Shown: positions 7,666 through 15,717, numbered from the stretch's first letter. The stretch: 33,117 nt of DNA from Alkalibaculum sporogenes (GCF_009362815.1 NZ_WHNX01000028.1:1-33117); one strand, 5' to 3'. The notes: a model not told the origin generated them from the sequence alone. Translations and numbers: made by a program.

Positions 7666-10600
7666 ATGAGAATAATACATATGTCTGATTTACATATAGA
7701 CAAAGAAAGCTGGCACGAATATAAAACATTTATTATGAATAGTTTTATTGATGATTTAAAGAGATATCATATAGAAACTCCTATTGACTGTATAATCATA
7801 TCTGGTGATATGATTAATATGGGAGGTAAAAAGGATGGTGTAACCAACGCACTTGATTTTTTCATAGAAAATTTCATATTTCCAATAGCTGAAGAACTCA
7901 ATATAGAGTTTTCAAGATTTTTCTTTGGGTGCGGAAATCATGAGGTAGATAGAAATGTTGTTAAAGACGGAATAGATAATTATCTTAAGATGGAATTAAA
8001 TTGTATAGACTCAGTTAATAAGTATATTGTAGAAGGATATAAATCTAAATCGGATTTTCCACTTAAAAGAACACAAGATTATTATAAGTTTATGAAAAAT
8101 TATTATAATAATAGTGATTTTGATTATATTGATATTACACCATTTGAGTCAACTTTTAAAATAAAAGTTGATGGTATACAGTTAGGGATATCATTATTTA
8201 ATTCAGCTTGGAGATGTTATGAAAATAAAGCTAATAATATAGTAGATGAGAAAAAAATACTACTCGGAGAAATGCAGATTACCAGGTCATATACAAACCT
8301 AGAAGGTTGCGATTATAAGATAGCAGTAATGCATCATCCTTACGAATACTTTACTGATTTTGATTATAAAAATTCCAGAGATTTAATAAAAAAGCATTAT
8401 GATATGCTTTTGCTTGGTCATATTCATGATGGAAATGAATGGATTAATTCTGGAATAGATGGAATGATATACAAATCACTTGCTCCTGCTAATTGGGTAC
8501 AGAATATACGGACATGCTCTAATCGATATATCAATGGATACTCTATTATCGATTGTGACTTCTTAAACATGAGCATTACTCATTATTTTAGAAAATATTC
8601 AAAAAAACGTGAAGAATACTGTCCAGATGTTGATGTTAGTAATAATGATGAGCATGGTATTTTAAAATATAGTATGACTTCAATCTCAAATAAGCAATTG
8701 ATGCTTTCAACTATAGCAGAATTAAACAGATTAAGAGATGTTCATGATGATAGAGTAAAAGAGCATTTATTATCCTGTACATCTAATGATTCTCTAGCAC
8801 CTAAAACATTAGAAGATATTTTTGTATCACCTCGAATAATAGACAGTAAAGATAAAGCAAATGAGATAGAAACCAATGTATCACTTGAATCTATTATGGA
8901 AGAAGAAAAAAATGTAATTATATATGGACACAGAGAATCTGGCAGAACAGTGTTGCTGGATAAAATAATGTTTAATTATATAAATAATGGAGATAAATAT
9001 AATAAGTTACCAGTATATATTAATCTTGATAGTATTGATAATACAATAACAGAGCAAGTTATACGTAGTAAGCTAAAGGAGTGCCTTCACAGATCAAATA
9101 AAGGAATAAACGAATTATTAGAGAAAAATCAAATAGTTTTATTATTAGATAACTTTGATGTTGAATTAAAACCTCATCAATGTGGTATAATAAATAATTT
9201 TATTGGCAAATATACTGATAATATAAAAGTAATTATGACAAGCACTTTATCATCTTCTGGGCAAATACCTTATGCTGAATTTGATAACTACATGTTTATT
9301 AAGCAATCGAGATATTTAGAAATGCTTACATTTAAATCAAAACAAATAAGAGAGCTTATGCATAAATGGTTTAATAATAGAAGTGACTATGTGACTGATG
9401 ATAAATTGCAAAGCTTGCTTAAAATATTTAGGGTATTTAACTTACCCACAAATCCATTAACTTTATCTATGTTTTTATTAATAATGGAAAAAAATCCTTG
9501 TTTTGAGCCTATAAATAATGCTACTTTACTAGAAAGCTTTATTGAAAGGTTACTAGAAAGTCCTACAGATTATTTTAGAAATTCCTTTGACAGATATAAT
9601 AAGAAAAATGCATTAAGGTTGATAGCTTATCATATGTATAAAGAGGATAGAGATAATTATAATTTGCCTTATAGTGAACTATTACATTTCATAGAAAATG
9701 AAATTAAAATATGGTCATTTAAAGCGTCAGATATTTTGAATTATTTTTTGGATATAGGTATATTTTATAAATATACGATTGTAACAAATTCAACTAGCCT
9801 AGAAGTTGTAACTTTTAGATTTGACTGCGTATTTAAGTTTTTTCTTACATTGCATATGGAAACAGATAAAAGTTTCTTTGAAAAAATCATAAGTGAAGAT
9901 AATTACTTAAAATTTATAGATGAATTAGATTATTATACTGCAAGAAATAGAGAGAATATCAATTTATTAAATTTGATAGTAGAAAGATTAAAGGGTAGTT
10001 ATGGAGAATATATAGATCGGTTTGAGAAAAATGGTAATGGATTCGATTCTTATTTTGGGCTAACTCAATCTTTTGTACAAACTTTAAATGATGATGAAAT
10101 GAATCATATTAGTACAAAAACTAAGAAAAGCAAAGAAGAAGTTGATCGTTTAAATGATATAAAGTTTATTAAAGATGAAATTGCTGTCACTATAGATGCT
10201 AAAACAGAATTACCTACTTTAGCTCAGTTGGAGCGCTTATGGATATTAAGTGCCAGAGTTTTACGTAATATTGAATATGCTGAACATGATATAGCATTTG
10301 ATGCTTATACTTATATACTAAAATCGGCAATAACATTTTGCATTATGTATTGTATAGTTAATCTTTTAAGTATTAACGAAGAATATGGAAATGAAGAAAA
10401 TAAAGAATATGATGACGATACTAAATTATCTATACTTATGTCTTTGCATTTTATACCATTATCGTGTGAAATGATGTTATTAGATTTTATGGGAAGTAAA
10501 AAGTTAATTGAAATTTTAGATAGTAAAATTAAGAGTGATATAGATGATTTGACAGTATCAGATTTTGAGTGTTATTTATCTGTATTTTTATATACTGATT

Positions 10601-10872
10601 TAGAAGGAGCGAAATCCTATGAATATCTAAAAAAATATTTAACTAAAATTAGCAAGTATTATATACAAGATTCATCGTTCCTTAAGTTATCTACCTTTTT
10701 CCATGAATCAGAAGATAATTCTGCCAGAGAAAAACAATATCTAAAATTATTATTAGATATATACAAACAAAGTAAATTGAAATATAGTAGAACACCTAGT
10801 AAGTATCAAATGAATAAAATGCTTAGTTCTGAAAAAAATAGACTGATAAATTTAAAAAGAAGACAGAGTTAA
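7666..10872 (+). CDS. Calcineurin-like phosphoesterase fused to STAND/NACHT-like NTPase (candidate defence protein)
   Basis: 1068 aa. Residues 1 to about 290 form a metallophosphoesterase with a full metal-binding set: SDLH (D8, H10), SGD (D48), GNHE (90-93), MHHP (H223, H224) and GHIH (251-254). After a linker comes a P-loop NTPase: GHRESGRT (421-428) as Walker A, VLLLDNFD (D495, D498) as Walker B, and IMTST. Then follows the NLPTNPLTLSMFL helix typical of STAND/NACHT ATPases (about 590-625) and an alpha-helical C-terminal half with no motif I recognise. The invariant Walker A Lys is Arg. The ATG at 7666 is preferred over an in-frame GTG at 7639 because MRIIHMSDLH is the usual start of the fold and AAGGGGGG precedes it. 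By analogy with effector-STAND proteins, the C-terminus would sense and the phosphoesterase would act. This is inference. Confidence 0.8.
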   Translation: MRIIHMSDLHIDKESWHEYKTFIMNSFIDDLKRYHIETPIDCIIISGDMINMGGKKDGVTNALDFFIENFIFPIAEELNIEFSRFFFGCGNHEVDRNVVKDGIDNYLKMELNCIDSVNKYIVEGYKSKSDFPLKRTQDYYKFMKNYYNNSDFDYIDITPFESTFKIKVDGIQLGISLFNSAWRCYENKANNIVDEKKILLGEMQITRSYTNLEGCDYKIAVMHHPYEYFTDFDYKNSRDLIKKHYDMLLLGHIHDGNEWINSGIDGMIYKSLAPANWVQNIRTCSNRYINGYSIIDCDFLNMSITHYFRKYSKKREEYCPDVDVSNNDEHGILKYSMTSISNKQLMLSTIAELNRLRDVHDDRVKEHLLSCTSNDSLAPKTLEDIFVSPRIIDSKDKANEIETNVSLESIMEEEKNVIIYGHRESGRTVLLDKIMFNYINNGDKYNKLPVYINLDSIDNTITEQVIRSKLKECLHRSNKGINELLEKNQIVLLLDNFDVELKPHQCGIINNFIGKYTDNIKVIMTSTLSSSGQIPYAEFDNYMFIKQSRYLEMLTFKSKQIRELMHKWFNNRSDYVTDDKLQSLLKIFRVFNLPTNPLTLSMFLLIMEKNPCFEPINNATLLESFIERLLESPTDYFRNSFDRYNKKNALRLIAYHMYKEDRDNYNLPYSELLHFIENEIKIWSFKASDILNYFLDIGIFYKYTIVTNSTSLEVVTFRFDCVFKFFLTLHMETDKSFFEKIISEDNYLKFIDELDYYTARNRENINLLNLIVERLKGSYGEYIDRFEKNGNGFDSYFGLTQSFVQTLNDDEMNHISTKTKKSKEEVDRLNDIKFIKDEIAVTIDAKTELPTLAQLERLWILSARVLRNIEYAEHDIAFDAYTYILKSAITFCIMYCIVNLLSINEEYGNEENKEYDDDTKLSILMSLHFIPLSCEMMLLDFMGSKKLIEILDSKIKSDIDDLTVSDFECYLSVFLYTDLEGAKSYEYLKKYLTKISKYYIQDSSFLKLSTFFHESEDNSAREKQYLKLLLDIYKQSKLKYSRTPSKYQMNKMLSSEKNRLINLKRRQS

Positions 10873-10902
10873 TTGAGTAAATATTAAGGAGGAGGTGTCT
10901 TT

Positions 10903-11100
10903 ATGTCAGATGTTTTAATAGATTTAATTAAGGAATTTGCAGGAAATATAGACTCATTAGAATCAACAGAAATGTTTAGGTGTATCAATAAAACTTGTAA
11001 TATGAGAGATGATATAGCTTTAGAATTAACAAATGTTATTAGTTTAGATAAGGTTAGACTATTAAAAAAGAATCATGATGCTGATATAAAACAAGAATAG
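10903..11100 (+). CDS. Small protein downstream of phosphoesterase-NTPase
   Basis: 65 aa, with an AAGGAGGAGGTG ribosome site directly upstream and only 30 bases between it and the large gene, so probably the second gene of the same operon. The sequence (MSDVLIDLIKEFAGNI...) is charged and helical, with two Cys at residues 27 and 32 and no signal or membrane segment. I do not recognise a family. The strong ribosome site suggests it is made in higher amounts than the large protein, as expected for a partner, inhibitor or sensor subunit. Confidence 0.6.
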   Translation: MSDVLIDLIKEFAGNIDSLESTEMFRCINKTCNMRDDIALELTNVISLDKVRLLKKNHDADIKQE

Positions 11101-11270
11101 ATAATAAAAAAATGAGGATATTATGTCTTAAACATAAAACCGCCATAGTTTTTCTATGTATTTTGATCAAACTTTTTTCAAATAGATACATTAATGATAT
11201 ACAGAAGATCAGTACTTTCAGTAATTATTTTAATCAATCTTTTTTATAAACCTACAAAATGTGTTGAATC

Positions 11271-11341
11271 TGTCGAATCATAATAAAGACTGGTGAATAA
11301 GAATAAAGATTGATAAAAAATAATAAAGATTAGTGAAAGCC
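11271..11341 (+). repeat. Second Tn7-type right-end array (three 20-bp units)
   Basis: Three units start at 11282, 11302 and 11322 in exact 20-bp register, each beginning AATAAAGA. The presumed terminus TGTCGAATCAT at 11271 puts the first AATAAAG 11 bases in, as in the Tn7 right end. The repeats differ in sequence from those at 6591 but have the same orientation and period, so they look like the right end of a different Tn7-like element. A hairpin terminator follows, as at the first end. Confidence 0.55.
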
Positions 11342-11399
11342 CAGAGGGTATTTGCAGGGAAAGGTGCTGCGAGTAGTCGCTGGGCTTTTTATTTTCACT
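11332..11399 (+). terminator. Large hairpin terminator after second array
   Basis: AGTGAAA-GCCCAG (11332-11344) pairs with CTGGGC-TTT (11380-11388) and further with TTTTCACT. A T-rich run sits within the 3' arm. Inside the loop GCAG and CTGC can form a second stem. The position matches the hairpin that precedes tnsA in Tn7-type right ends, but no tnsA follows here. Confidence 0.6.
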
Positions 11400-11856
11400 A
11401 CTTCCGAAGTACAGAGGAAACATCTCTTTCCAAAACCACTCCAGAATAGACCCCTAAAATTCCAGTAGCAAAACCACTATTTAAGAGAATACTTAAAAAT
11501 AGAAGCCGAGGTTATAAGTGGTAGAAGTTATTGGTTTATGACATCAAGTGAGGTTTTAAAATTCAATTAAAAAAATATAGACTAGAGTGAGTGCAATCAC
11601 TTATTAGTTTTGATTTGTACTTATCTCTTTTGAATATAGGTATAACAGTATTACAAAATATTAATTATGTGGCACTAATTTCTACTTATTGGTAAAATAA
11701 TGTTAACACAAAGCAGAATTTGCATTAATTCCATTTGAAGAAACTAGTTTTATGTATTGAGCTCTAAAGTACTAAATGAGAAAATGCCATTGCAGAAGTC
11801 TATTTCATTAAACAGATTAAAAAACTTTTGAAAGTAATTGATGTTAGGAGTGTAAT
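11400..11856 (+). other. Non-coding, probably degenerate DNA
   Basis: No frame over about 40 codons with a ribosome site. Stretches such as KNRSRGYKW and GITVLQNINYVALIS interrupted by stops suggest decayed coding sequence, perhaps of the second transposon, but nothing could be identified. Bases 11101-11270, before the array, are likewise AT-rich and hold only weak stem-loops such as CATAG-TTTTT-CTATG. Confidence 0.4.
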
Positions 11857-12696
11857 ATGAAAAGTAGAAATATTTATATAGATGATATAAGTGTTTTTAA
11901 AGATTTAAAAATTGATTGTGGAAATTGCTTCAGCTTTTGTTGTGTAGCACTTTATTTTTCAAAAGTCGATGGATTTCCAAAAGATAAGAGTTCAGGAGAA
12001 CCTTGTGTTAATTTAAATTCAGATTTTACTTGCAAAGCACATAAGGATTTAAGAAAAAAGGGACTTAAAGGTTGTACATCATATGATTGTTTTGGTGCTG
12101 GACAAAAAGTAGCTAAAATAACTTATAATGGCATTAACTGGTCTAAATCTCCTGAGTTAGCAGGAGAGATGTTTAATGTTTTCTTGCTAATGACACAACT
12201 TCATGAAATGTTATGGTATCTTAGTATGGTATATAGTCTTGAAAAAGAAGAGACGCTTAGGAATATAGCTAATATTATAATTCAAGAAACTATTGAAATT
12301 ACATTATTAAAGCCAGAAGCTTTATTAAAGTTAAATATAGATATGCATAGAGAAAAGGTAAAGGAAGTATTAACAAAAGCAAGTGAAAAAATAAGAAGTA
12401 AATTTGTTAGTAAAAACAATCAAACATTAAGTAAAAATTATATTGGTAAAAATTTAAAGAGTGTAAATTTAAGAGGAACAGATTTAAGTGGTGCTTTACT
12501 TTTAGTTACAGATTTGAGTAATAATGATTTGAGTGGAGTAAATTTAATCGGCACTGATATGAGAGATACAAATATTAAGGCAACAAATTTACAAAATAGC
12601 TTATTTATTACTCAACAACAAGTAAATAATGCTAATGGTGATTCAAACACGAAATTACCTGCTTCATTAACGATACCTAAATATTGGAGCAAATAA
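11857..12696 (+). CDS. Pentapeptide-repeat protein with N-terminal cysteine cluster
   Basis: 279 aa. The first 85 residues hold eight Cys (21, 24, 28, 29, 50, 59, 73, 78) in the pattern CGNCFSFCC...C...C...GCTSYDC, suggesting a metal site. A helical middle section follows. Residues about 200-255 are pentapeptide repeats (NLKSV NLRGT DLSGA ... DLSGV NLIGT), which fold as a right-handed beta-helix. The ending FITQQQVNNANGDSNTKLP is typical for such proteins. AGGAG precedes the ATG by about 8 bases. This Cys-cluster plus pentapeptide architecture occurs in Firmicutes, but I know no proven function. It stands alone, in a region with decayed genes on either side. Confidence 0.8.
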   Translation: MKSRNIYIDDISVFKDLKIDCGNCFSFCCVALYFSKVDGFPKDKSSGEPCVNLNSDFTCKAHKDLRKKGLKGCTSYDCFGAGQKVAKITYNGINWSKSPELAGEMFNVFLLMTQLHEMLWYLSMVYSLEKEETLRNIANIIIQETIEITLLKPEALLKLNIDMHREKVKEVLTKASEKIRSKFVSKNNQTLSKNYIGKNLKSVNLRGTDLSGALLLVTDLSNNDLSGVNLIGTDMRDTNIKATNLQNSLFITQQQVNNANGDSNTKLPASLTIPKYWSK

Positions 12697-12722
12697 TTAT
12701 ATTAAATTATTCTTATATTACG

Positions 12723-13001
12723 TCATGATAGTAGTGTCTGTAATAGGGTTGCAAACTGCTGGCTGTAATATATGTTATAAAAACAATTGTATTTATAAGG
12801 TTTATGGTTGAAATCAACTACTCTAGTACCACTCATAGCCTGTACGATAGTAAGAGTCTCTAAACCGTAAGGTGGATTATGAGGCCCTTCAAAAGTCATA
12901 AGTTGTACAGTGGTCTTAAAATAATAACTACCATCTTCTAATCTTTCGATATTTATTATTTTTGCATCAAACGAAACATATACAAAATATTGTACTATAA
13001 T
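12723..13001 (-). pseudogene. Remnant of a DUF3888-like secreted protein
   Basis: An open frame of about 92 codons on the minus strand without a usable start. It encodes YFVYVSFDAKIINIERLE, then YYFKTTVQLMTFEGPHNPPYG and LETLTIV, a pattern I associate with the DUF3888 family (moderate certainty). After VVDFNH it continues as apparently unrelated residues to a stop at 12723. A nearby ATG in another frame (about 13011) reads MVNYSTIFCICFV and stops, which would fit a lost signal peptide joined by a frameshift. A related second remnant lies at 14556-14690. Confidence 0.6.
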
Positions 13002-13091
13002 TTACCATAAAATTGGTTGTTAATATCTATTATAAAGGGGTTTATAAAATACATGTAAGAAAATGTCAAGTTAATGTAAAAAAATATCATA

Positions 13092-13120
13092 TATACATAA
13101 TATGGATAGTGCATTATAAT
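13092..13120 (+). promoter_or_regulatory. Possible promoter of the CxxC membrane protein pair
   Basis: TATAAT at 13115-13120 with TATACA 17 bp upstream, about 40 bases before the TTG start at 13160. The -35 box is weak and the region is AT-rich, so this is tentative. Confidence 0.4.
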
Positions 13121-13159
13121 AATTATTTGGTTTAAAATTTATAAAAAGGAGGACTTATT

Positions 13160-13462
13160 TTGTTTAATCGAAAATGTATTGAATGCAATAATGATATTAC
13201 ATGGGGTGCTATGATTAAATCATATTTTATTTTTAATAAGCCTATCAAATGTACAGATTGTAAATCTTTATTACACATAAATAGAGGTTCTAAATTTTTG
13301 ATGCTTTTTCTTTTAATTGTAATTCCAGGGCTATATAGGATTGTTTTTAATAATTTTACATTAGAAAAGAGTATTTTTGTTTTGCTTATATGGTATATTA
13401 TTATATTATTAATTTTTCCATTGTTTTCAAAGTTTCATATTGAAGATGGATTTCCTAAATAA
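13160..13462 (+). CDS. Zinc-ribbon-like CxxC membrane protein, copy 1
   Basis: 100 aa with a TTG start and AAAAGGAGG six bases upstream. Two CxxC pairs (Cys6/9 and Cys31/34) with 21 residues between them are followed by two hydrophobic segments (about residues 45-65 and 70-92) and a short charged tail. This resembles the family known as cxxc_20_cxxc (TIGR04104), whose function is not known. It has a paralogue 53 bases downstream. Confidence 0.75.
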   Translation: MFNRKCIECNNDITWGAMIKSYFIFNKPIKCTDCKSLLHINRGSKFLMLFLLIVIPGLYRIVFNNFTLEKSIFVLLIWYIIILLIFPLFSKFHIEDGFPK

Positions 13463-13515
13463 ATATTTTATTTTCATTGCCAAATATATTAGAAAATAAA
13501 TAGGGGGTAGTAATT

Positions 13516-13812
13516 GTGTCTAATTGGAAATGTATAAAATGCAGTAGTGATATTAAATACGGAGCTATTCTTAAATCATATATTTTTACAAATACTAAGC
13601 CTATCAAATGTAATGAATGTAAGTCTTTGTTGTATGCAAATAAAGGTTCGCGTTTATGGCTGATATTAGCAATTGCACTACCAATGGGGTTTTTAGATTT
13701 TTTAAATAGTTTTCCACTAATCCAAAGATTAAGTATCTGGATAATATGGCTTGCTTTAGTAGTGCTTACTTATCCATTAGTAGTTAAATTTCGTATAGAT
13801 AAAGAATTGTAA
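13516..13812 (+). CDS. Zinc-ribbon-like CxxC membrane protein, copy 2
   Basis: 98 aa, GTG start behind AGGGGGT. It has CIKC (6-9) and CNEC (32-35) with 22 residues between, then two membrane segments. It is clearly a diverged tandem duplicate of the preceding gene: W/YGA-KSY, KPIKC and SLL.AN.GS are shared. Both copies look intact, unlike most of the surrounding genes. Function unknown. Confidence 0.75.
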   Translation: MSNWKCIKCSSDIKYGAILKSYIFTNTKPIKCNECKSLLYANKGSRLWLILAIALPMGFLDFLNSFPLIQRLSIWIIWLALVVLTYPLVVKFRIDKEL

Positions 13813-14034
13813 TACACTACATATTAAGCAATTCAATAAGGTTGACGAGAAATTATAAAAATGAAAATTTTACCTGATGCTGTAGCTAAAGATGGGAATT
13901 ATGAGTTAATGATAGACTTTAATGAAATTGAATGCTTTAGCTTAGATGTTTTCATAGTGAATTAATTATAAGGATATTATTAAGGTTGATATAATGCAGA
14001 AAAAGAAGAGATATAGTACTATATGCACTTTAAA

Positions 14035-14230
14035 CTATTCATTTAACTGGAAAATTTGATCAATAGGAGTATTTAATAATCTGACAAGTTTCATTGCTAA
14101 TTCAAGAGTAGGATTGTACTTATCGTTCTCAACGGCTATAATGGTTTGTCTTGTTACACCGAGTTGGATGTGCAACATCTTCATGGCGTAATCCTAATTC
14201 CTTACGTAATGTTTTTATATTATTTTTCAT
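14035..14230 (-). pseudogene. Small XRE-type HTH regulator, frameshifted
   Basis: From the ATG at 14230 the protein starts MKNNIKTLRKELGLRHEDVA, then is pushed out of frame at the CC of 14166-14167 (minus strand). Removing one base gives QLGVTRQTIIAVENDKYNPT and ends LLNTPIDQIFQLNE at 14035, a complete 64-aa HTH_3 protein. Its start overlaps the stop of the upstream membrane protein (TGATG), the usual arrangement for these two-gene pairs. The frameshift removes the recognition helix, so the product would be inactive. Confidence 0.85.
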
Positions 14231-14448
14231 CACATTACAGACAGTTTGTTCGTCATATAAAGTTTGCTCCCAAAGAAGATAATGTTTTGAATGCAAACAA
14301 TCGAAAATAGAATAAATGGTAACTTTCCACTGTTTATAAAATCTACTGCAAGCCATATAATTAAGGCTATATTCACAAATGTTGACGACAACCTCATAGA
14401 CTTGAAGTTAATTGAAATTTCCATTTCATCTGCTTTTTTAAACTTCAT
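14230..14448 (-). CDS. Small membrane protein coupled to XRE regulator
   Basis: 72 aa from the ATG at 14448, which has GAGGAGG just upstream. An in-frame ATG 33 bases further up lacks a ribosome site. There are two hydrophobic segments (STFVNIALIIWLAVDFI and LPFILFSIVCIQNIIFFG). The stop overlaps the ATG of the regulator gene. Such small membrane proteins often pair with short XRE regulators in Firmicutes. With the regulator broken, this gene may be on its way to loss. Confidence 0.65.
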   Translation of the reverse strand: MKFKKADEMEISINFKSMRLSSTFVNIALIIWLAVDFINSGKLPFILFSIVCIQNIIFFGSKLYMTNKLSVM

Positions 14449-14555
14449 TGAAATATCCTCCTCATTCAGATGTAAAAACATATTTACTTATGTTATGCTA
14501 GATTAAATATAATGTCTATAACTCTTAACATTATATTTAAGGGAAGTGTAAAAAG

Positions 14556-14690
14556 TCATATTAAATCAACTATTCTAGTGCCACATATATCTTGTGCTAT
14601 AGTAATAGCCTTTAAATCACTATTATCATTAAAATATTTAATACTATAGGTAAAAGATATATTAAGATCCTTAAGGTAGAAATAAATACA
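14556..14690 (-). pseudogene. Second remnant related to the 12723-13001 pseudogene
   Basis: The minus strand reads SIKYFNDNSDLKAITIAQ and then GTRIVDLI to a stop at 14556, with no start codon. The DNA at 14563-14618 matches 12811-12866 at 44 of 56 positions without gaps, so both are pieces of paralogous genes. Only the C-terminal part can be recognised here. Confidence 0.5.
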
Positions 14691-14711
14691 AAGAAAAGAG
14701 TGATTTGTTAT

Positions 14712-15401
14712 ATGAGTCTATTTGCAATAAAAAAATACAAAGGTATATTACTTTTTATGCTTATGTACTGGGCAATATGTTTTATAATGCTGATTAAAAG
14801 CTACAACTTTTTATATGCTATGTTGGCTTGGAATATTTTTCTGGCTACTTTGCCTTTGATATTTATTAATTATTCACTGTTACAGAGTAAAATGAATAAG
14901 AAGGTATGGGCATTTATTTTTGGAGTACTATGGCTTATATTTTTCCCTAATTCAGTTTATATGATAACTGATTTTATCCATATATCAAATGATAACTTAA
15001 TCCTTTATCAAGAAGTAGCTCCCTATTCTATTGACAATGGAATTATCTATAGTAATGAAATAATGCATTGGGTTAAATTATTAGTTATCGGAATAGGAGT
15101 TATGTATGGATTGCTGATTGGCTTAGAATCACTTAATATCTTTTATCGTTCACTAAATGAAAGAATACCGAAACTAATAAGTTGTTTAATTGTTGCAGGA
15201 GTGTCATTAGTTAGTGGATTTGCGGTCTATATTGGTAGATTTTTAAGATTTAATAGTTGGGATTTATTTATGCCATTGCATCTGGTAAGAGCGGTAATGG
15301 CTAATGTTAATATATTTGCAGTAGAGTTTACTCTTGGCTTTGCTGGATTTATACTTATTATATTTCTGTTATACGTTTTGTTTCGAAATGATATGGGGTA
15401 A
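14712..15401 (+). CDS. DUF1361 family membrane protein
   Basis: 229 aa with about six membrane segments, including LMLMYWAICFIMLI, AWNIFLATLPLIFINY, WLIFFPNSVYMITD, LLVIGIGVMYGLLIG, LISCLIVAGVSLVSGF and LGFAGFILIIFLLYVLF. The conserved FFPNSVYMITDFIH is the hallmark of DUF1361. Function unknown. A GTG at 14700 in the same frame is an alternative start. Neither start has a strong ribosome site, and ATG 14712 with AAGAGTGA upstream is chosen. The gene stands alone. Confidence 0.75.
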   Translation: MSLFAIKKYKGILLFMLMYWAICFIMLIKSYNFLYAMLAWNIFLATLPLIFINYSLLQSKMNKKVWAFIFGVLWLIFFPNSVYMITDFIHISNDNLILYQEVAPYSIDNGIIYSNEIMHWVKLLVIGIGVMYGLLIGLESLNIFYRSLNERIPKLISCLIVAGVSLVSGFAVYIGRFLRFNSWDLFMPLHLVRAVMANVNIFAVEFTLGFAGFILIIFLLYVLFRNDMG

Positions 15402-15717
15402 TCTCATAAAATGATAAAATATTGTATTGCTGAAAGCTACCTATGTGTGCTATCTGGGTCGCTGTAGGCAGGACCTCTACTGTTTTTCGCGCATTACAGA
15501 TACTAAGACTCCCCAACCCTGACAGAACCGATTTAATTGCTCATGCCTTTCAGGCTAGAAAAATTGGGTATCAATGCCATTTCAAGATTAAGATAGTAAA
15601 GATAATAAGTGGAAGATTAAGTGCCTGTGAAATCATGATTAGTTTACCTAATATTCAGCAAGGATTAAGAAAATCGCTACTGAATTAAGTCACTTTATAG
15701 CGAAGGAGTAAAACAAG
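15402..15717 (+). other. Intergenic DNA with GC-richer patch
   Basis: Bases about 15455-15550 are clearly GC-richer than the surroundings. An 81-codon frame from an ATG at 15443 covers this, but it has no ribosome site and no recognisable motif. It could be the end of a lost gene or transferred DNA. Confidence 0.35.

Larger units (their letters stand above)
6574..11270 (+). mobile_element. Tn7-like element remnant at attTn7
   Basis: The right end would begin with TGAGTGG at 6574, 23 bases after the glmS stop, which is where Tn7 elements insert. As in Tn7, the order is terminal segment, tandem TnsB-type sites, hairpin terminator, then tnsA. The preceding five bases GTAAA (6569-6573) would be the target duplication. 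tnsA is broken, and tnsB, tnsC and tnsD are absent. The region to about 11270 holds the phosphoesterase-NTPase operon as presumed cargo. The left boundary is inferred only: a 13-nt reverse-complement match to the right-end repeats (CTTTTTTATAAAC, 11239-11251) hints at a left end just before the second right-end array. Confidence 0.6.

Noticed and set aside
11332-11399. Hairpin considered as a riboswitch or T-box
   Set aside because: It lacks the T-box core and the conserved core of any riboswitch I know. Its place after the repeat array fits a transposon-end terminator better.
13861-13965. 34-codon frame MKILPDAVAKDG...
   Set aside because: No ribosome site before it and too short to assign. 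It may be a fragment of a decayed gene.
15443-15688. 81-codon frame as a gene
   Set aside because: No ribosome site, no recognisable motif, unusual composition. Kept only as a note on the gap.
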